Source: Roseinatronobacter domitianus (lineage in GTDB: Bacteria; Pseudomonadota; Alphaproteobacteria; Rhodobacterales; Rhodobacteraceae). Taken from it: a DNA stretch of 64,000 nt. Below are positions 33,732-43,412 of the stretch, piece after piece (positions within the stretch are counted from its first letter, which is position 1; every line of letters begins with the position of its first letter). The stretch is from positions 62,001 through 126,000 of the forward strand of contig NZ_JALZWP010000008.1 in the NCBI RefSeq assembly GCF_023336755.1. Reading direction: 5' to 3'. The notes beneath the pieces were generated by a model. The model was not told the DNA's origin. It saw only the letters and a list, made by a program, of their open reading frames with translations, and made no database searches. Position numbers and translations under genes: made by a program.

Positions 33732-35363
33732 ATGGCCATCACATCTGCAAACCAGTTGGAACTGCTGCAAACCGCCGAAGCTGTGGCGCGCGAAAAGATG
33801 ATCGACGCCGAGTTGGTGATCGAAGCGATGGAAGACAGCCTCGCCCGTGCCGCAAAGTCGCGCTACGGGGCCGATATGGACATCCGCGTGGCCATTGACC
33901 GCAAGACCGGGGTTGCCACCTTTACCCGCGTGCGCACCGTGGTCGAGGATGACCTGCTGGAAAACCACCATGCTGAACTAACCGTCAAGCAGGCCGCGCC
34001 CTATCTGGATGATCCCAAGATCGGGGATGAGATCATCGACGAGGTGCCCCCCGTGGAACTGGGCCGGATTGCTGCGCAATCGGCCAAGCAGGTCATCTTG
34101 CAGCGTGTCCGCGAAGCTGAGCGTGATCGCCAGTATGAGGAATTCAAGGACCGCGCCCACACCATCATCAACGGTGTGGTCAAGCGCGAGGAATATGGCA
34201 ACATCATCGTTGATGTGGGTGCTGGTGAAGCGATCCTGCGCCGCAATGAGAAGATTGGCCGGGAAAGCTATCGCAACGGCGACCGCATTCGCTGCTACGT
34301 GAAAGACGTGCGCCGCGAAGCGCGCGGGCCGCAGATATTCCTGTCGCGCACCGCGCCCGAATTCATGGCCGAACTGTTCAAGATGGAAGTGCCGGAAATT
34401 TATGATGGCATCATCGAGATCAAGGCCGTCGCCCGTGACCCCGGTTCGCGCGCCAAGATCGGCGTCATCTCCTATGATTCGGGGATTGACCCGGTCGGCG
34501 CTTGCGTTGGTATGCGCGGCAGCCGCGTGCAGGCCGTTGTGAATGAATTGCAGGGCGAAAAGATCGACATCATCCCCTGGACCGAAGATCAGGCCACATT
34601 CCTTGTGAATGCGCTGCAACCGGCAGAAGTCAGCAAGGTTGTGATCGACGAGGAAGCCGGCAAGATCGAGGTCGTGGTGCCCGATGAACAGCTGTCGCTG
34701 GCAATTGGTCGTCGCGGTCAGAACGTGCGTTTGGCAAGCCAGTTGACCGCGTTGGATATCGACATTCTGACCGAATCGGACGAATCAGCACGCCGTCAGG
34801 CCGAATTTGCGGCCCGCACCAAGCTGTTCATGGATGAATTGGACATTGACGAGATGATGGCCCAGCTTCTGGTCGCAGAAGAATTTACCGCGCTGGAAGA
34901 GGTCGCCTATGTCGAGCTTGACGAGTTGCTGGCCATTGACGGCTTCGACGAAGAGACCGCCGAAGAACTGCAAACCCGCGCCCGCGAACGTCTGGAAGCG
35001 GTTGCCGCCGCAGCCTTGGCCGCCGCGCGCGAATTGGGGGTGGAAGACAGCCTGATCGAATTCGATGGCCTGACCCCGCAGATGGTGGAAGCATTGGCGA
35101 AAGACGGCATCAAGACGCTGGAAGACTTTGCGACCTGCGCCGACTGGGAATTGGCGGGTGGCTGGACCACCGTCAATGGCGAGCGTGTGAAGGACGAAGG
35201 GCTTCTGGAACCTTTCGACATGAGCCTTGAAGAAGCACAAACCTTGGTCATGACCGCACGGGTTCTGCTGGGTTGGGTTGACCCGACCGAGATGGAGACT
35301 GCGGCTGACGAAGACGAGGCCGAAGAGGCCTCGGACGACGAGGTTCAGGAAGAAACGCGCTAG
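33732..35363 (+). CDS. nusA: Transcription termination/antitermination protein NusA
   Basis: RNA polymerase-associated factor affecting pausing, termination and antitermination. The 543-aa protein has an N-terminal RNAP-binding domain, then S1 (VVKREEYGNIIVDVGAGEA) and KH1 (GACVGMRGSRVQAVVNEL). KH2 (AIGRRGQNVRLASQL) and two helix-hairpin-helix acidic repeats (residues about 355-525) follow, with a Glu/Asp-rich end. It begins 2 bases after rimP. NusA is a plausible sensor for the terminator in this operon's own leader. Confidence 0.97.
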   Translation: MAITSANQLELLQTAEAVAREKMIDAELVIEAMEDSLARAAKSRYGADMDIRVAIDRKTGVATFTRVRTVVEDDLLENHHAELTVKQAAPYLDDPKIGDEIIDEVPPVELGRIAAQSAKQVILQRVREAERDRQYEEFKDRAHTIINGVVKREEYGNIIVDVGAGEAILRRNEKIGRESYRNGDRIRCYVKDVRREARGPQIFLSRTAPEFMAELFKMEVPEIYDGIIEIKAVARDPGSRAKIGVISYDSGIDPVGACVGMRGSRVQAVVNELQGEKIDIIPWTEDQATFLVNALQPAEVSKVVIDEEAGKIEVVVPDEQLSLAIGRRGQNVRLASQLTALDIDILTESDESARRQAEFAARTKLFMDELDIDEMMAQLLVAEEFTALEEVAYVELDELLAIDGFDEETAEELQTRARERLEAVAAAALAAARELGVEDSLIEFDGLTPQMVEALAKDGIKTLEDFATCADWELAGGWTTVNGERVKDEGLLEPFDMSLEEAQTLVMTARVLLGWVDPTEMETAADEDEAEEASDDEVQEETR

Positions 35364-35373
35364 GATCAACCAG

Positions 35374-36006
35374 ATGGCACGCGGCGGGCGCAAGGAAGAA
35401 CGCGACGGGCCCGAGCGGCGCTGCATCGCCACCGGGGACAGCCAGCCTGCGCGCGGGCTGATCCGCTTCGTGGTTGGGCCAGACGGGCAGATCGTGCCGG
35501 ATGTGGCTGGCAAACTGCCGGGGCGTGGCATCTGGGTCAGCGCCGACCGTGCGGCGCTGGACCTTGCGGTGAAGAAAAAGCTCTTCGCGCGTGCGGCGCG
35601 GCAAGCTGTCATGGTGCCAGAGGGCTTGGCTGATCTGGTTACAGCGCTTGTTCGGCAGCGGGTGATCGACCTGCTGTCCTTGGCGCGCAAAAGCGGGCAA
35701 GCGATCGCCGGTTATGAAAAATGCCGCGAGTTGGCCATGGCCGATGAGATGGCGGTGCTGATCCAGGCTGCCGACGGATCGCCTCGCGGCAAGACGAAAC
35801 TGCGCCCCCCAGAGGGCGAGAAGACCTATATCGACTGGTTGTCGGCTCAGGAATTGGGTTTGGCATTCGGCCGTGAACATGTGATACATGCCGCGCTTCG
35901 TGCTGGCGGATTGCGGCGACCTGTTGTAGAGGAAGCCGCAAGACTGGCAGGACTGCGCACAGATATCGGTGGATATGCCACCGGAGAGGACAAGACGGAC
36001 GCATGA
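35374..36006 (+). CDS. YlxR (DUF448)-L7Ae fusion RNA-binding protein
   Basis: A 210-aa protein. Residues about 10-80 form a YlxR domain ([32 protein letters not shown]). Residues about 95-165 form an L7Ae/L30e-like domain ([20 protein letters not shown]). ATG 35374 is 10 bases after nusA; the stop overlaps infB (ATGA). YlxR-type proteins sit in nusA-infB operons in many bacteria and are thought to act in RNA metabolism; here the usual two-gene pair is fused, as commonly seen in alphaproteobacteria. Confidence 0.92.
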   Translation: MARGGRKEERDGPERRCIATGDSQPARGLIRFVVGPDGQIVPDVAGKLPGRGIWVSADRAALDLAVKKKLFARAARQAVMVPEGLADLVTALVRQRVIDLLSLARKSGQAIAGYEKCRELAMADEMAVLIQAADGSPRGKTKLRPPEGEKTYIDWLSAQELGLAFGREHVIHAALRAGGLRRPVVEEAARLAGLRTDIGGYATGEDKTDA

Positions 36007-38507
36007 GCGATACAGACGGTAAAAAGACACTCGGACTGGGCGGACAAGGCGGTCAGGTGAAGCAAAGCTTCAGCCATGGGCGCACGAAATCGGTCGTGGT
36101 CGAGAAGAAGCGCAAGCGCGTTGTCGTGCCGAAGGCGGCAGGGCAGCCCGGCGCTGGTGCAGGCAAACCGTCCGGCACGCCGAAATCGGACCCGTCGCGT
36201 CGTCCCGCCGGCATTTCCGAAGCCGAGATGGAGCGCCGCCTGAAGGCGCTTGCCGCCGCCAAGGCGCGTGAGACCGAAGAAGCTGCTGCCCGGCTGGCAG
36301 AGGAAAAGGCCCGCGAGGAAGAACGCCAGCGCCGCCGTGACGAGGCCGAGGCTCGCGAGCGCGAAGAGCGTGAACGCGAAGAAGCCCTGCGCGCCAAGGA
36401 AGAAGAAGACGCCCGCGCCAAGGCTGAAGCCGAAGAGCGCAAAGCGCGCAAGGCCGCCCCTGCGCCTGCTCCGGAGCCTTCGGCCCCTGCTGCGCCCGAG
36501 GCGCCATTGTCCGAACGTGCCCGCCCCGCGGGTGGAGATGCTCGTAAACCGGCAAAGCGCGATGATGAGCGTGGCGGGCGCCCGGCGAAACCGCGTGAAG
36601 ATGGCGGCCGTCGCTCTGGCAAGCTGACCTTGAATGATGCTTTGACTGGTGGCGGTGGACGGCAACGCTCCATGGCTGCGATGAAGCGCAAGCAGGAAAA
36701 GGCCCGCCAAAAAGCGATGGGGCAAGCCCAGTCGCGCGAAAAAGTCGTGCGTGAAGTGCAACTGCCCGAAACCATTGTGGTGCAGGAATTGGCCAACCGT
36801 ATGGCCGAGCGCGCCGCCGATGTGGTCAAGTCCTTGATGAAAATGGGCGTCATGGCCACCATGAACCAATCCATTGACGCTGACACCGCCGAACTGGTGA
36901 TCGAGGAATTCGGTCACAAGATGGTTCGTGTGTCCGATGCCGATGTGGAACAGGTGATTGAACAAGTCGCGGATAACCCCGACGACCTGCAATCGCGTCC
37001 GCCGATCATCACGATCATGGGGCATGTCGACCACGGTAAAACTTCGTTGCTGGATGCGATTCGCAAGACCAACGTGGTCTCGGGCGAGGCCGGTGGCATC
37101 ACCCAGCATATCGGTGCCTATCAGGTTACGACCGAAAGCGGCGCGGTTTTGTCCTTCCTCGATACGCCGGGCCACGCTGCTTTTACCAGCATGCGCGCAC
37201 GCGGTGCGAATGTGACCGACGTCGTCGTGTTGGTCGTGGCTGCCGATGATTCGGTCATGCCGCAGACCATTGAGGCGATCAATCACGCCCGCGCCGCCAA
37301 GGTGCCGATGATCGTGGCGATCAACAAATGTGACCGCCCCGCCGCCGACCCCAACAAGGTCCGCACCCAGCTTTTGCAGCATGAAGTTGTTGTCGAAGCC
37401 ATGTCTGGCGATGTGCAGGATGTGGAAGTTTCGGCAGTGACGGGTGCAGGTCTGGACGAATTGCTGGAAGCTATCGCGCTTCAGGCCGAAATTCTGGAAC
37501 TGAAGGCCAATCCAGACCGTTCTGCTATGGGTGCCGTGATCGAAGCGCAGCTTGATGTGGGCCGTGGTCCCGTCGCGACTGTCCTTGTGCAGAACGGCAC
37601 GCTTCGCCAAGGCGATATCTTCGTTGTGGGCGAGCAATGGGGCAAGGTCCGGGCGTTGCAAAACGATCAGGGCGCACGCGTCAAGGAAGCTGGCCCCTCT
37701 GTTCCGGTAGAGGTGTTGGGCCTGAACGGCACGCCCGAAGCCGGTGACGTGCTGAACGTGGTCGAAACCGAAGCCCAAGCGCGCGAAATTGCCGAATACC
37801 GCCAGCAAGCGGCCAAGGACAAGCGCGCTGCCGCCGGTGCTGCCACCACGCTGGAACAGCTTATGGCCAAGGCCAAGGAAGACAAGGACGTGGCCGAGCT
37901 GCCCGTGCTGGTCAAGGCTGACGTGCAGGGGTCTGCCGAGGCGATCGTTCAGGCACTGGAAAAGATCGGCAACGAGGAAGTGCGCGTGCGCGTGCTGCAT
38001 TACGGTGTCGGCGCGATCACTGATTCGGATGTGGGTCTGGCCGAGGCCTCGGGCGCGCCCATCATCGGCTTCAACGTTCGTGCCAACGCGACTGCGCGGG
38101 GCTCAGCCCAGCAGAAGGGTGTCGAGATTCGGTATTACTCGATCATCTATGATCTGATCGACGACATCAAAGCCGCAGCCTCTGGTCTGCTATCGGCGGA
38201 AGTGCGCGAAAACTTCATCGGCTATGCCGAGATTCGCGAAGTGTTCAAGGTTACGGGTGTGGGCAAGGTTGCCGGCTGTCTTGTGACCGAAGGCATTGCG
38301 CGTCGCTCTGCCGGGGTCCGTTTGCTGCGCGACAACGTGGTCATCCACGAAGGCACGCTGAAAACCCTCAAGCGCTTCAAGGACGAGGTCAAGGAAGTGC
38401 AATCGGGTCAGGAATGCGGCATGGCGTTCGAGAATTACGACGATATCCGACCGAAGGATGTCATCGAAATCTTCGAGCGCGAAGAGATCGAACGCAACCT
38501 GACCTAA
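36003..38507 (+). CDS. infB: Translation initiation factor IF-2
   Basis: The 834-aa GTPase that positions initiator tRNA. A Lys/Arg/Glu/Ala-rich N-terminal extension (residues about 20-215, coiled coil with [19 protein letters not shown]) precedes the IF2_N segment. G1 is [11 protein letters not shown] at about residue 340, G3 DTPGHAAF and G4 INKCDRP. Domains II to IV follow, with [20 protein letters not shown]. Begins within the ylxR stop. rbfA, often next, is absent; a terminator follows. Confidence 0.98.
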   Translation: MSDTDGKKTLGLGGQGGQVKQSFSHGRTKSVVVEKKRKRVVVPKAAGQPGAGAGKPSGTPKSDPSRRPAGISEAEMERRLKALAAAKARETEEAAARLAEEKAREEERQRRRDEAEAREREEREREEALRAKEEEDARAKAEAEERKARKAAPAPAPEPSAPAAPEAPLSERARPAGGDARKPAKRDDERGGRPAKPREDGGRRSGKLTLNDALTGGGGRQRSMAAMKRKQEKARQKAMGQAQSREKVVREVQLPETIVVQELANRMAERAADVVKSLMKMGVMATMNQSIDADTAELVIEEFGHKMVRVSDADVEQVIEQVADNPDDLQSRPPIITIMGHVDHGKTSLLDAIRKTNVVSGEAGGITQHIGAYQVTTESGAVLSFLDTPGHAAFTSMRARGANVTDVVVLVVAADDSVMPQTIEAINHARAAKVPMIVAINKCDRPAADPNKVRTQLLQHEVVVEAMSGDVQDVEVSAVTGAGLDELLEAIALQAEILELKANPDRSAMGAVIEAQLDVGRGPVATVLVQNGTLRQGDIFVVGEQWGKVRALQNDQGARVKEAGPSVPVEVLGLNGTPEAGDVLNVVETEAQAREIAEYRQQAAKDKRAAAGAATTLEQLMAKAKEDKDVAELPVLVKADVQGSAEAIVQALEKIGNEEVRVRVLHYGVGAITDSDVGLAEASGAPIIGFNVRANATARGSAQQKGVEIRYYSIIYDLIDDIKAAASGLLSAEVRENFIGYAEIREVFKVTGVGKVAGCLVTEGIARRSAGVRLLRDNVVIHEGTLKTLKRFKDEVKEVQSGQECGMAFENYDDIRPKDVIEIFEREEIERNLT

Positions 38508-38521
38508 GGGTAATGAATACG

Positions 38522-38553
38522 AAAAAAGGGGCGCCGGTAGGTGCCCCTTTTTT
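38522..38553. terminator. Bidirectional terminator after infB
   Basis: AAAAAA-GGGGCGCC-GGTA-GGTGCCCC-TTTTTT, a stem with one G-T pair and T-runs in both directions, between infB and the convergent haemoglobin gene. Confidence 0.93.
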
Positions 38554-38573
38554 AATGGCCGCTTCGGGATGGT

Positions 38574-38966
38574 TTATGTGCCGGGCGCGTTGACCAATCG
38601 TAGCGCCACCCGGCGCAATGTTGCGTTCAAGCGGTCAATTTCTGGTCCTGAATGACCGCAATCAGCAATGGCGCGGACCATGCATAACAGCCAGTTTTCG
38701 GCATCTTCCGCACGCACCGGCACATGGGCGTGAATCTCTTTCAGGTCCATATGCCCATGATGTTCTGCATAGTATCGCCGCCCGCCAAAGAACCCGCATA
38801 AAAAGGCGAATTGTTCGGTGCGGGCATTCGCCATGCCTTGCCCGCGCTCATGCAACAGGCGCAGATGCGCGCCCTCTGGCAAGGTCTCCATCAGGTCGTA
38901 AAACGCTTCGACCAAAGCGCGCACGGCCTCCTCGCCGCCCAACTGGTCTATCAGCGGTTTTTGCAT
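38574..38966 (-). CDS. Group II truncated haemoglobin
   Basis: A 130-aa 2/2 globin. It has the opening LIDQLGGEEAVRALVEAFYDLM, LLHERGQGMANARTEQFAFLCGFFGG, and the proximal histidine region YYAEHHGHMDLKEIHAHVPV. AENWLLCMVRAI is the G helix with Trp, typical of group II. Such proteins bind O2, NO or peroxide at haem. ATG 38966 is used because the preceding gene stops only 4 bases upstream, giving an operon with the DUF1989-GcvT fusion gene; its frame further upstream lies inside that gene. Confidence 0.88.
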   Translation of the reverse strand: MQKPLIDQLGGEEAVRALVEAFYDLMETLPEGAHLRLLHERGQGMANARTEQFAFLCGFFGGRRYYAEHHGHMDLKEIHAHVPVRAEDAENWLLCMVRAIADCGHSGPEIDRLNATLRRVALRLVNAPGT

Positions 38967-38970
38967 AGGC

Positions 38971-41340
38971 TTAGGACCGGGGCCGTTCCTTTTTCGGGTC
39001 GTAATGCGCAAATGGGACAATCCGCGCGGGCAGGCGTTTCTGATGCCCGTCCAGCTTGCCAATTTCCACCTCTGTCCCGATTTCGGCACAGGCCACATCC
39101 ACCCGTGCCAGCGCGATGGTTTTACCCAGTAGCGGCGAGCGCATGGCGGACGTCACCTCGCCGACCTGCGCGCGCCCGATATGGACGCAGTCGCCATGGC
39201 CCACCTCTGCATTGCTATCAATGTCCAGCCCCACCAGCTTGCGGGCCGGGTGTTCCTTGCGGCGGATCAGCGCGTCTCTGCCAATAAAGTCGTCAGTTTT
39301 GGATTTCAACGGCACGGTAAAGCCGATGCCCGCCTCAAAAGGGTCGGTCTGGTCGCTGAAATCATAGCCTGCAAAGATCAGCCCGGCCTCTATCCGAACC
39401 ATGTCCAACGCCTCTAGCCCGAAAGGGGTAAGGCCATGATCTTGGCCCGCCTCCCAGATCGCGTCGAACACGGCGGCACAGTCGCGGGGGTGGCACATCA
39501 CTTCGTAGCCCAGCTCGCCCGTGTAGCCGGTGCGTGACACGACAATCGGCACGCCATCTGGTCCGTGTAGCCGCGCGGGCGTAAAGCGAAACCAGTCCAA
39601 TTGGTCAAATGTCGGGCGGTGCGGAGCGGTCCAGACGACTTTGCGCAGCAGGTCGCGGCTTTCCGGCCCCTGCACCGCGACATTGTGCAACTGGTCCGTC
39701 GAAGACCGCACCAGCACGTTCAGCCCCGCCTTCTCGGCCTGCTCGCGGATCCATTCGCCGCCGTAATCGCTTCCGCCGATCCAGCGGAAATTGTCGCGCC
39801 CCAACCGGAACAGCGTTCCGTCGTCGATCATGCCACCATGCGGGTAGCACATTGCAGTATAGACAACCGCGCCTTCGGCCATGGTTTTCACGTTGCGGGT
39901 GAAAATGTAGTGGCACAGCGACTCTGCATCCGGGCCGGTAATCTCAAACTTGCGCAGCGGCGACAGGTCCATGATGACGGCTTTTTGCCGGCAGGCCCAA
40001 TATTCCTGAATGGTGCCCGCCGTGGCAAAGGAACTGGCCAACCAATAGCCGTTATATTCCACGAAATTACCAGTGAATTTCGCAAAACTGGCGTGGAAGC
40101 CGGTTTCTTTGGTCATCTTTGGCTCCGAATCTGGGGTGGCGCGGATCGCGATCGCGCGTTTGAAAGGTTCCGTGCCGCTATAGGTGCGCACATGAATGTC
40201 GGTCGGGTTCCAGCCATTGGCGGCGGTGGTGTCGTCGGGGCAGGCGGAACTGACGCAGACCAGATCGGTCAGTGCGCGCAGCAGCACATAGTCACCGGGG
40301 CGCGACCACGGCTCGTCGGTATAGAGCACGCCGTGGTCATCCAGCCCGGTGTTGAAGAAGAAGTTGATCGCCATCCAGCCGGGGCGCGGATCGGCGCCGA
40401 ACCCGGCCAGCGCGCCGTTGAAATTGTCGGTGCAGTTCACATGGCCGGGATAGCCGATATCGTCATAGTATTTTGCGGCGCAGGCCATGGCAAAAGCATC
40501 GTGCCGCCCGCAGGTGTCTTGGATCACCTCGACCAGCGGGGTCATGTCCTGATCGTAGTATTTCGCGTGCAGGCCCGGCATGGGGTAGGCGTGCCCCATC
40601 AGCGTGCGGGTGGTTGTCACGTCCAGCGGGCGTTGCAGGCCGCGATCCAGCTTGCGCGCATCGAAACACTGGAAGTCGGTGCATTGGCGGCCATCGACAT
40701 CAAGGATTTGGATGAAGTCACCCGCCTTGACGAAATAAGCTTCTGCCGTCGTGGAGTGCACGCGGATATCGGCCAGCGGATCTGCCAGCGGGTCGGGCAG
40801 ATCGAACCCGGCGCGCGGGCGCAGCTTGGCGCGGGTAATCAGAATTGCCAGCGGGGTAAGCGTGTCTTGCGCATGCGGCGACATCGCATTTCCCGGTGCG
40901 GCAATCAGCAGATGCGCGTCGCGGGTGGCGGTAAACTCTTCCGAGACACCGGCCTTGGTGGTGCTATCGAACAAGCGCAGGCTGGGGGCATGGGCAAGAT
41001 CTGCGCCCAACTGCGTCAGCTTTTGCCGCACACGGTGCAGCGATGCCGCGTCCGAGGACAGAACCGCACGTATCCCCTCTGTCTGCGCATTTGCGGGGGC
41101 ACCAAGCGCGCCTATGTCGCACTTCCCCTCTGCACCAACGGCCAGCAACTCCGCGGCTTGTCCGCCTTCCATGTTGCGGATATTCACCCGATCGCCCTGA
41201 TGAAGCTGCACTAGGATCGCGCCGCCACCTTCTACCTGGTAGCGTTCCACCCCGGCGGGCAAGGTCAGCCCTTGCGGCAGACGCACTGCGCTGGGCCGTG
41301 GCGCGCCGGGCGTGACCTTGGGGTAGCTGTCAAGCGGCAT
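38971..41340 (-). CDS. DUF1989 - GcvT-like aminomethyltransferase fusion
   Basis: A 789-aa two-module protein. Residues about 20-400 resemble the DUF1989/urea-carboxylase-associated family in two parts, the second with VKAGDFIQILDVDGRQCTDF, HAKYYDQDMTPLVEVIQDTCG and HVNCTDNFNGAL (several Cys and His). Residues about 415-785 are a GcvT/DMGDH-type folate-binding domain: FVEYNGYWLASSFATAGTIQ, FEITGPDAESL, RTGYTGELGYEVM and LDMVRIEAG. It likely moves a one-carbon or aminomethyl group to tetrahydrofolate, with the DUF1989 part releasing or binding a urea/amine-type substrate; the reaction is unknown. GGAGG eight bases before ATG 41340 sets the start. The truncated haemoglobin gene follows after 4 bases. 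Confidence 0.9.
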   Translation of the reverse strand: MPLDSYPKVTPGAPRPSAVRLPQGLTLPAGVERYQVEGGGAILVQLHQGDRVNIRNMEGGQAAELLAVGAEGKCDIGALGAPANAQTEGIRAVLSSDAASLHRVRQKLTQLGADLAHAPSLRLFDSTTKAGVSEEFTATRDAHLLIAAPGNAMSPHAQDTLTPLAILITRAKLRPRAGFDLPDPLADPLADIRVHSTTAEAYFVKAGDFIQILDVDGRQCTDFQCFDARKLDRGLQRPLDVTTTRTLMGHAYPMPGLHAKYYDQDMTPLVEVIQDTCGRHDAFAMACAAKYYDDIGYPGHVNCTDNFNGALAGFGADPRPGWMAINFFFNTGLDDHGVLYTDEPWSRPGDYVLLRALTDLVCVSSACPDDTTAANGWNPTDIHVRTYSGTEPFKRAIAIRATPDSEPKMTKETGFHASFAKFTGNFVEYNGYWLASSFATAGTIQEYWACRQKAVIMDLSPLRKFEITGPDAESLCHYIFTRNVKTMAEGAVVYTAMCYPHGGMIDDGTLFRLGRDNFRWIGGSDYGGEWIREQAEKAGLNVLVRSSTDQLHNVAVQGPESRDLLRKVVWTAPHRPTFDQLDWFRFTPARLHGPDGVPIVVSRTGYTGELGYEVMCHPRDCAAVFDAIWEAGQDHGLTPFGLEALDMVRIEAGLIFAGYDFSDQTDPFEAGIGFTVPLKSKTDDFIGRDALIRRKEHPARKLVGLDIDSNAEVGHGDCVHIGRAQVGEVTSAMRSPLLGKTIALARVDVACAEIGTEVEIGKLDGHQKRLPARIVPFAHYDPKKERPRS

Positions 41341-41364
41341 GGCCGCGTCCTCCATGAAAAGAAA

Positions 41365-41379
41365 GGAATATTTATTTCC
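41365..41379. promoter_or_regulatory. Near-palindrome GGAATATTTATTTCC upstream of the DUF1989-GcvT gene
   Basis: GGAA-N7-TTCC in an AT-rich stretch 25 bases before the start codon; GAATATTT recurs at 41386-41393. It resembles the perfect palindrome upstream of aroQ/cysG (58391-58404). Possible operator; the regulator is unknown. Confidence 0.35.
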
Positions 41380-41500
41380 CATGAAGAATATTTGGAAACA
41401 CCCTGTCAGGCAAGACAATTCTGGAAACTGCGCGCACGCCATTGCCTAGGCAACTCCTTATCGACTATCGCAAGAGGCGCGACCATGCGGATAATCGCCA

Positions 41501-42445
41501 ATGACCTTTGCCTTGATGATGCTACTGGCTTGCTTGATCGACCTTGCTATCGGCTGGCCTGATGGGCTGTATCGTCGGGTCGGGCACCCTGTTACATGGC
41601 TGGGGCGCGCAGTTGCGTTCATGGAGCGGCGCTGGAACCGGGGCGGACGTGCGGCGCGGCTTGGGCTGGGTGCGCTGACGGTTATTTTGGTTGTCGGCGG
41701 CGCCTTGCTGCTTGGCTTCGCGATGCAGTCGCTTTTGCCGCAGGGCTGGCCAGGCGTTGCGATCGGGGCGGTGCTGGCATGGCCCTTGGTTGCATTACGG
41801 TCGATGCAGGACCATGTTCGCGCGGTCGAACTTCCGCTGGTGCAGGGTGATCTGTCGACCGCGCGCCATGCCGTGTCTATGATTGTCGGGCGCGATGTCT
41901 CTCAGGCAGATGACGCCGCGATCAGCCGCGCCGCTTTGGAGAGCTTGGCGGAAAATAGCGCCGACGGAATTGTGGCGCCAGTCTTCTGGGGCGTGGTCGC
42001 CGGTCTGCCGGGGATACTGGCCTATAAGGCGATCAATACGCTCGATTCCATGATCGGCCATCGCAATGAGCGGTATGAGGCGTTTGGGAAGGTTGCTGCA
42101 AGGCTGGATGATGTGGCAAACCTGATCCCGGCTCGGTTGACAGGTTTGTTCTTCGCGCTTGTGGGGGGGCGGCCTTTGCGTGCTTTGCGCATCATGTGGC
42201 ACGACGCCCGCGCGCATCGCTCACCCAATGCAGGGTGGCCGGAAGCGGCTATGGCAGCCAGTCTGGATGTGCGCCTGTCTGGGCCACGGCAATATGGTGC
42301 TACGGTTACGCAAGAGCCGTGGTTGCATGGCGACGGGGCAGAGGCCAAGCCCGCCAGTCTGACACAAGGTCTGATACTGTATCGCCGAATGCTGGCACTG
42401 ATGCTTGCAGTTCTGGCCCTGATCGGGGGGATTATCTATGCGTGA
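41501..42445 (+). CDS. cbiB: Adenosylcobinamide-phosphate synthase (CbiB)
   Basis: Membrane enzyme attaching the aminopropanol linker to adenosylcobyric acid. The 314-aa protein has LIDLAIGWPDGLYRRVGHPVTWLG at the start (split over the first helix). It has the conserved RDVSQ..ALESLAENSADGIVAPVFW, INTLDSMIGHRNERYEAFGKVAARLDD in two blocks, and membrane helices throughout. Overlaps cobC by 8 bases. It stands divergent from the DUF1989-GcvT gene with 160 bases between; no B12-box was found there. Confidence 0.95.
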   Translation: MTFALMMLLACLIDLAIGWPDGLYRRVGHPVTWLGRAVAFMERRWNRGGRAARLGLGALTVILVVGGALLLGFAMQSLLPQGWPGVAIGAVLAWPLVALRSMQDHVRAVELPLVQGDLSTARHAVSMIVGRDVSQADDAAISRAALESLAENSADGIVAPVFWGVVAGLPGILAYKAINTLDSMIGHRNERYEAFGKVAARLDDVANLIPARLTGLFFALVGGRPLRALRIMWHDARAHRSPNAGWPEAAMAASLDVRLSGPRQYGATVTQEPWLHGDGAEAKPASLTQGLILYRRMLALMLAVLALIGGIIYA

Positions 42446-43412
42446 CCATGGCGGTGATCTGGCGCGCGCGCAGGCGCTGTATGGGGCGGGCGATTGGCTG
42501 GACCTGTCCACGGGCATTAACCCGCTTGCCTATCCCATGCCCCACCTGTCGCCCTATGTGATGACACGTTTGCCGGAGTCGACCGACTTGGCCATGCTGG
42601 AGGCTATTGCGCAAGACTGCTACGGCACAGCCGCGTCCGTGGTGCCGTTGGCAGGCGCGCAAGCCGCGATCCAGCTTGTGCCGCGACTGCGTGTCCCCGG
42701 TGTCGCGCGGGTGCTGGGGCCGACCTATAACGAACATGCCGGAGCCTTGGCCGCGCAGGGCTGGCAGGTCAAGCAAGTGCAATCGCCCGATGAACTGGCG
42801 GGTGCCGATCTGGCCGTGGTCGTAAACCCCAATAACCCCGATGGGCGAGTTCTGTCGCCTGACGCGCTTCTCGCGCTGCGTGACCGTGTCGGTCTGTTGG
42901 TGGTCGATGAAAGTTTTGTCGATGTGATGCCCCAAGCCTCGATTGCCCCGCTCATGACACTGGCAGAAGACCGGATGATCCTGCTGCGCTCTTTCGGGAA
43001 GTTCTATGGGCTGGCGGGGCTGCGCTTGGGCTTTGCCATTGCAGGCGAGGGCCATGCACGGGTGTTGCGCGATCTGGCTGGCCCTTGGGCGGTCAGCGGC
43101 CCGGCGCTTGTGGCGGGACAAGCCGCGCTGGCAGATCGTGACTGGCAGGACGCCACCCGCGCCCGCCTGTCGCAAGACGCCGCGCGCATGGATGCCTTGG
43201 CGCTCCGGGCGGGCTGGGGCTTGGTTGGGGGAACATCCCTGTTTCGCACCTATCACACGCCCGATGCCACAGCGGCGCAAGCGCAACTGGCGCACGGTCA
43301 TATCTGGTCGCGGATCTTTCCGTATTCGGGCCATTGGGTGCGGCTGGGGTTGCCTGCGCCGGATGCTTGGGGCCAGTTGGAGCAGGCAATTCTGACCGGG
43401 ACGGGATCATGA
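42438..43412 (+). CDS. cobC: PLP-dependent threonine-phosphate decarboxylase (CobC/CobD-like)
   Basis: Makes (R)-1-amino-2-propanol phosphate for the CbiB reaction. The 324-aa class I aminotransferase-fold protein opens with HGGDLARAQALYG and WLDLSTGINPLAYP. It has VNPNNPDGR, the PLP Asp in LLVVDESFVDV and the Schiff-base lysine in LLRSFGKFYGLAGLRLGFA. Start overlaps cbiB, and its stop overlaps the DUF599 gene (ATGA), so the three are translationally linked. Confidence 0.93.
   Translation: MRDHGGDLARAQALYGAGDWLDLSTGINPLAYPMPHLSPYVMTRLPESTDLAMLEAIAQDCYGTAASVVPLAGAQAAIQLVPRLRVPGVARVLGPTYNEHAGALAAQGWQVKQVQSPDELAGADLAVVVNPNNPDGRVLSPDALLALRDRVGLLVVDESFVDVMPQASIAPLMTLAEDRMILLRSFGKFYGLAGLRLGFAIAGEGHARVLRDLAGPWAVSGPALVAGQAALADRDWQDATRARLSQDAARMDALALRAGWGLVGGTSLFRTYHTPDATAAQAQLAHGHIWSRIFPYSGHWVRLGLPAPDAWGQLEQAILTGTGS

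Noticed and set aside
35847-38000. 717-codon open frame antisense to infB
   Set aside because: A shadow of the highly biased infB codons; no start signal or domain.
39601-41214. 537-codon open frame antisense to the DUF1989-GcvT gene
   Set aside because: No recognisable domain and fully overlapped by a gene with clear motifs and ribosome site.
41341-41500. Cobalamin riboswitch before cbiB
   Set aside because: The 160-base gap is too short for a full element plus promoters and lacks a recognisable B12 box.
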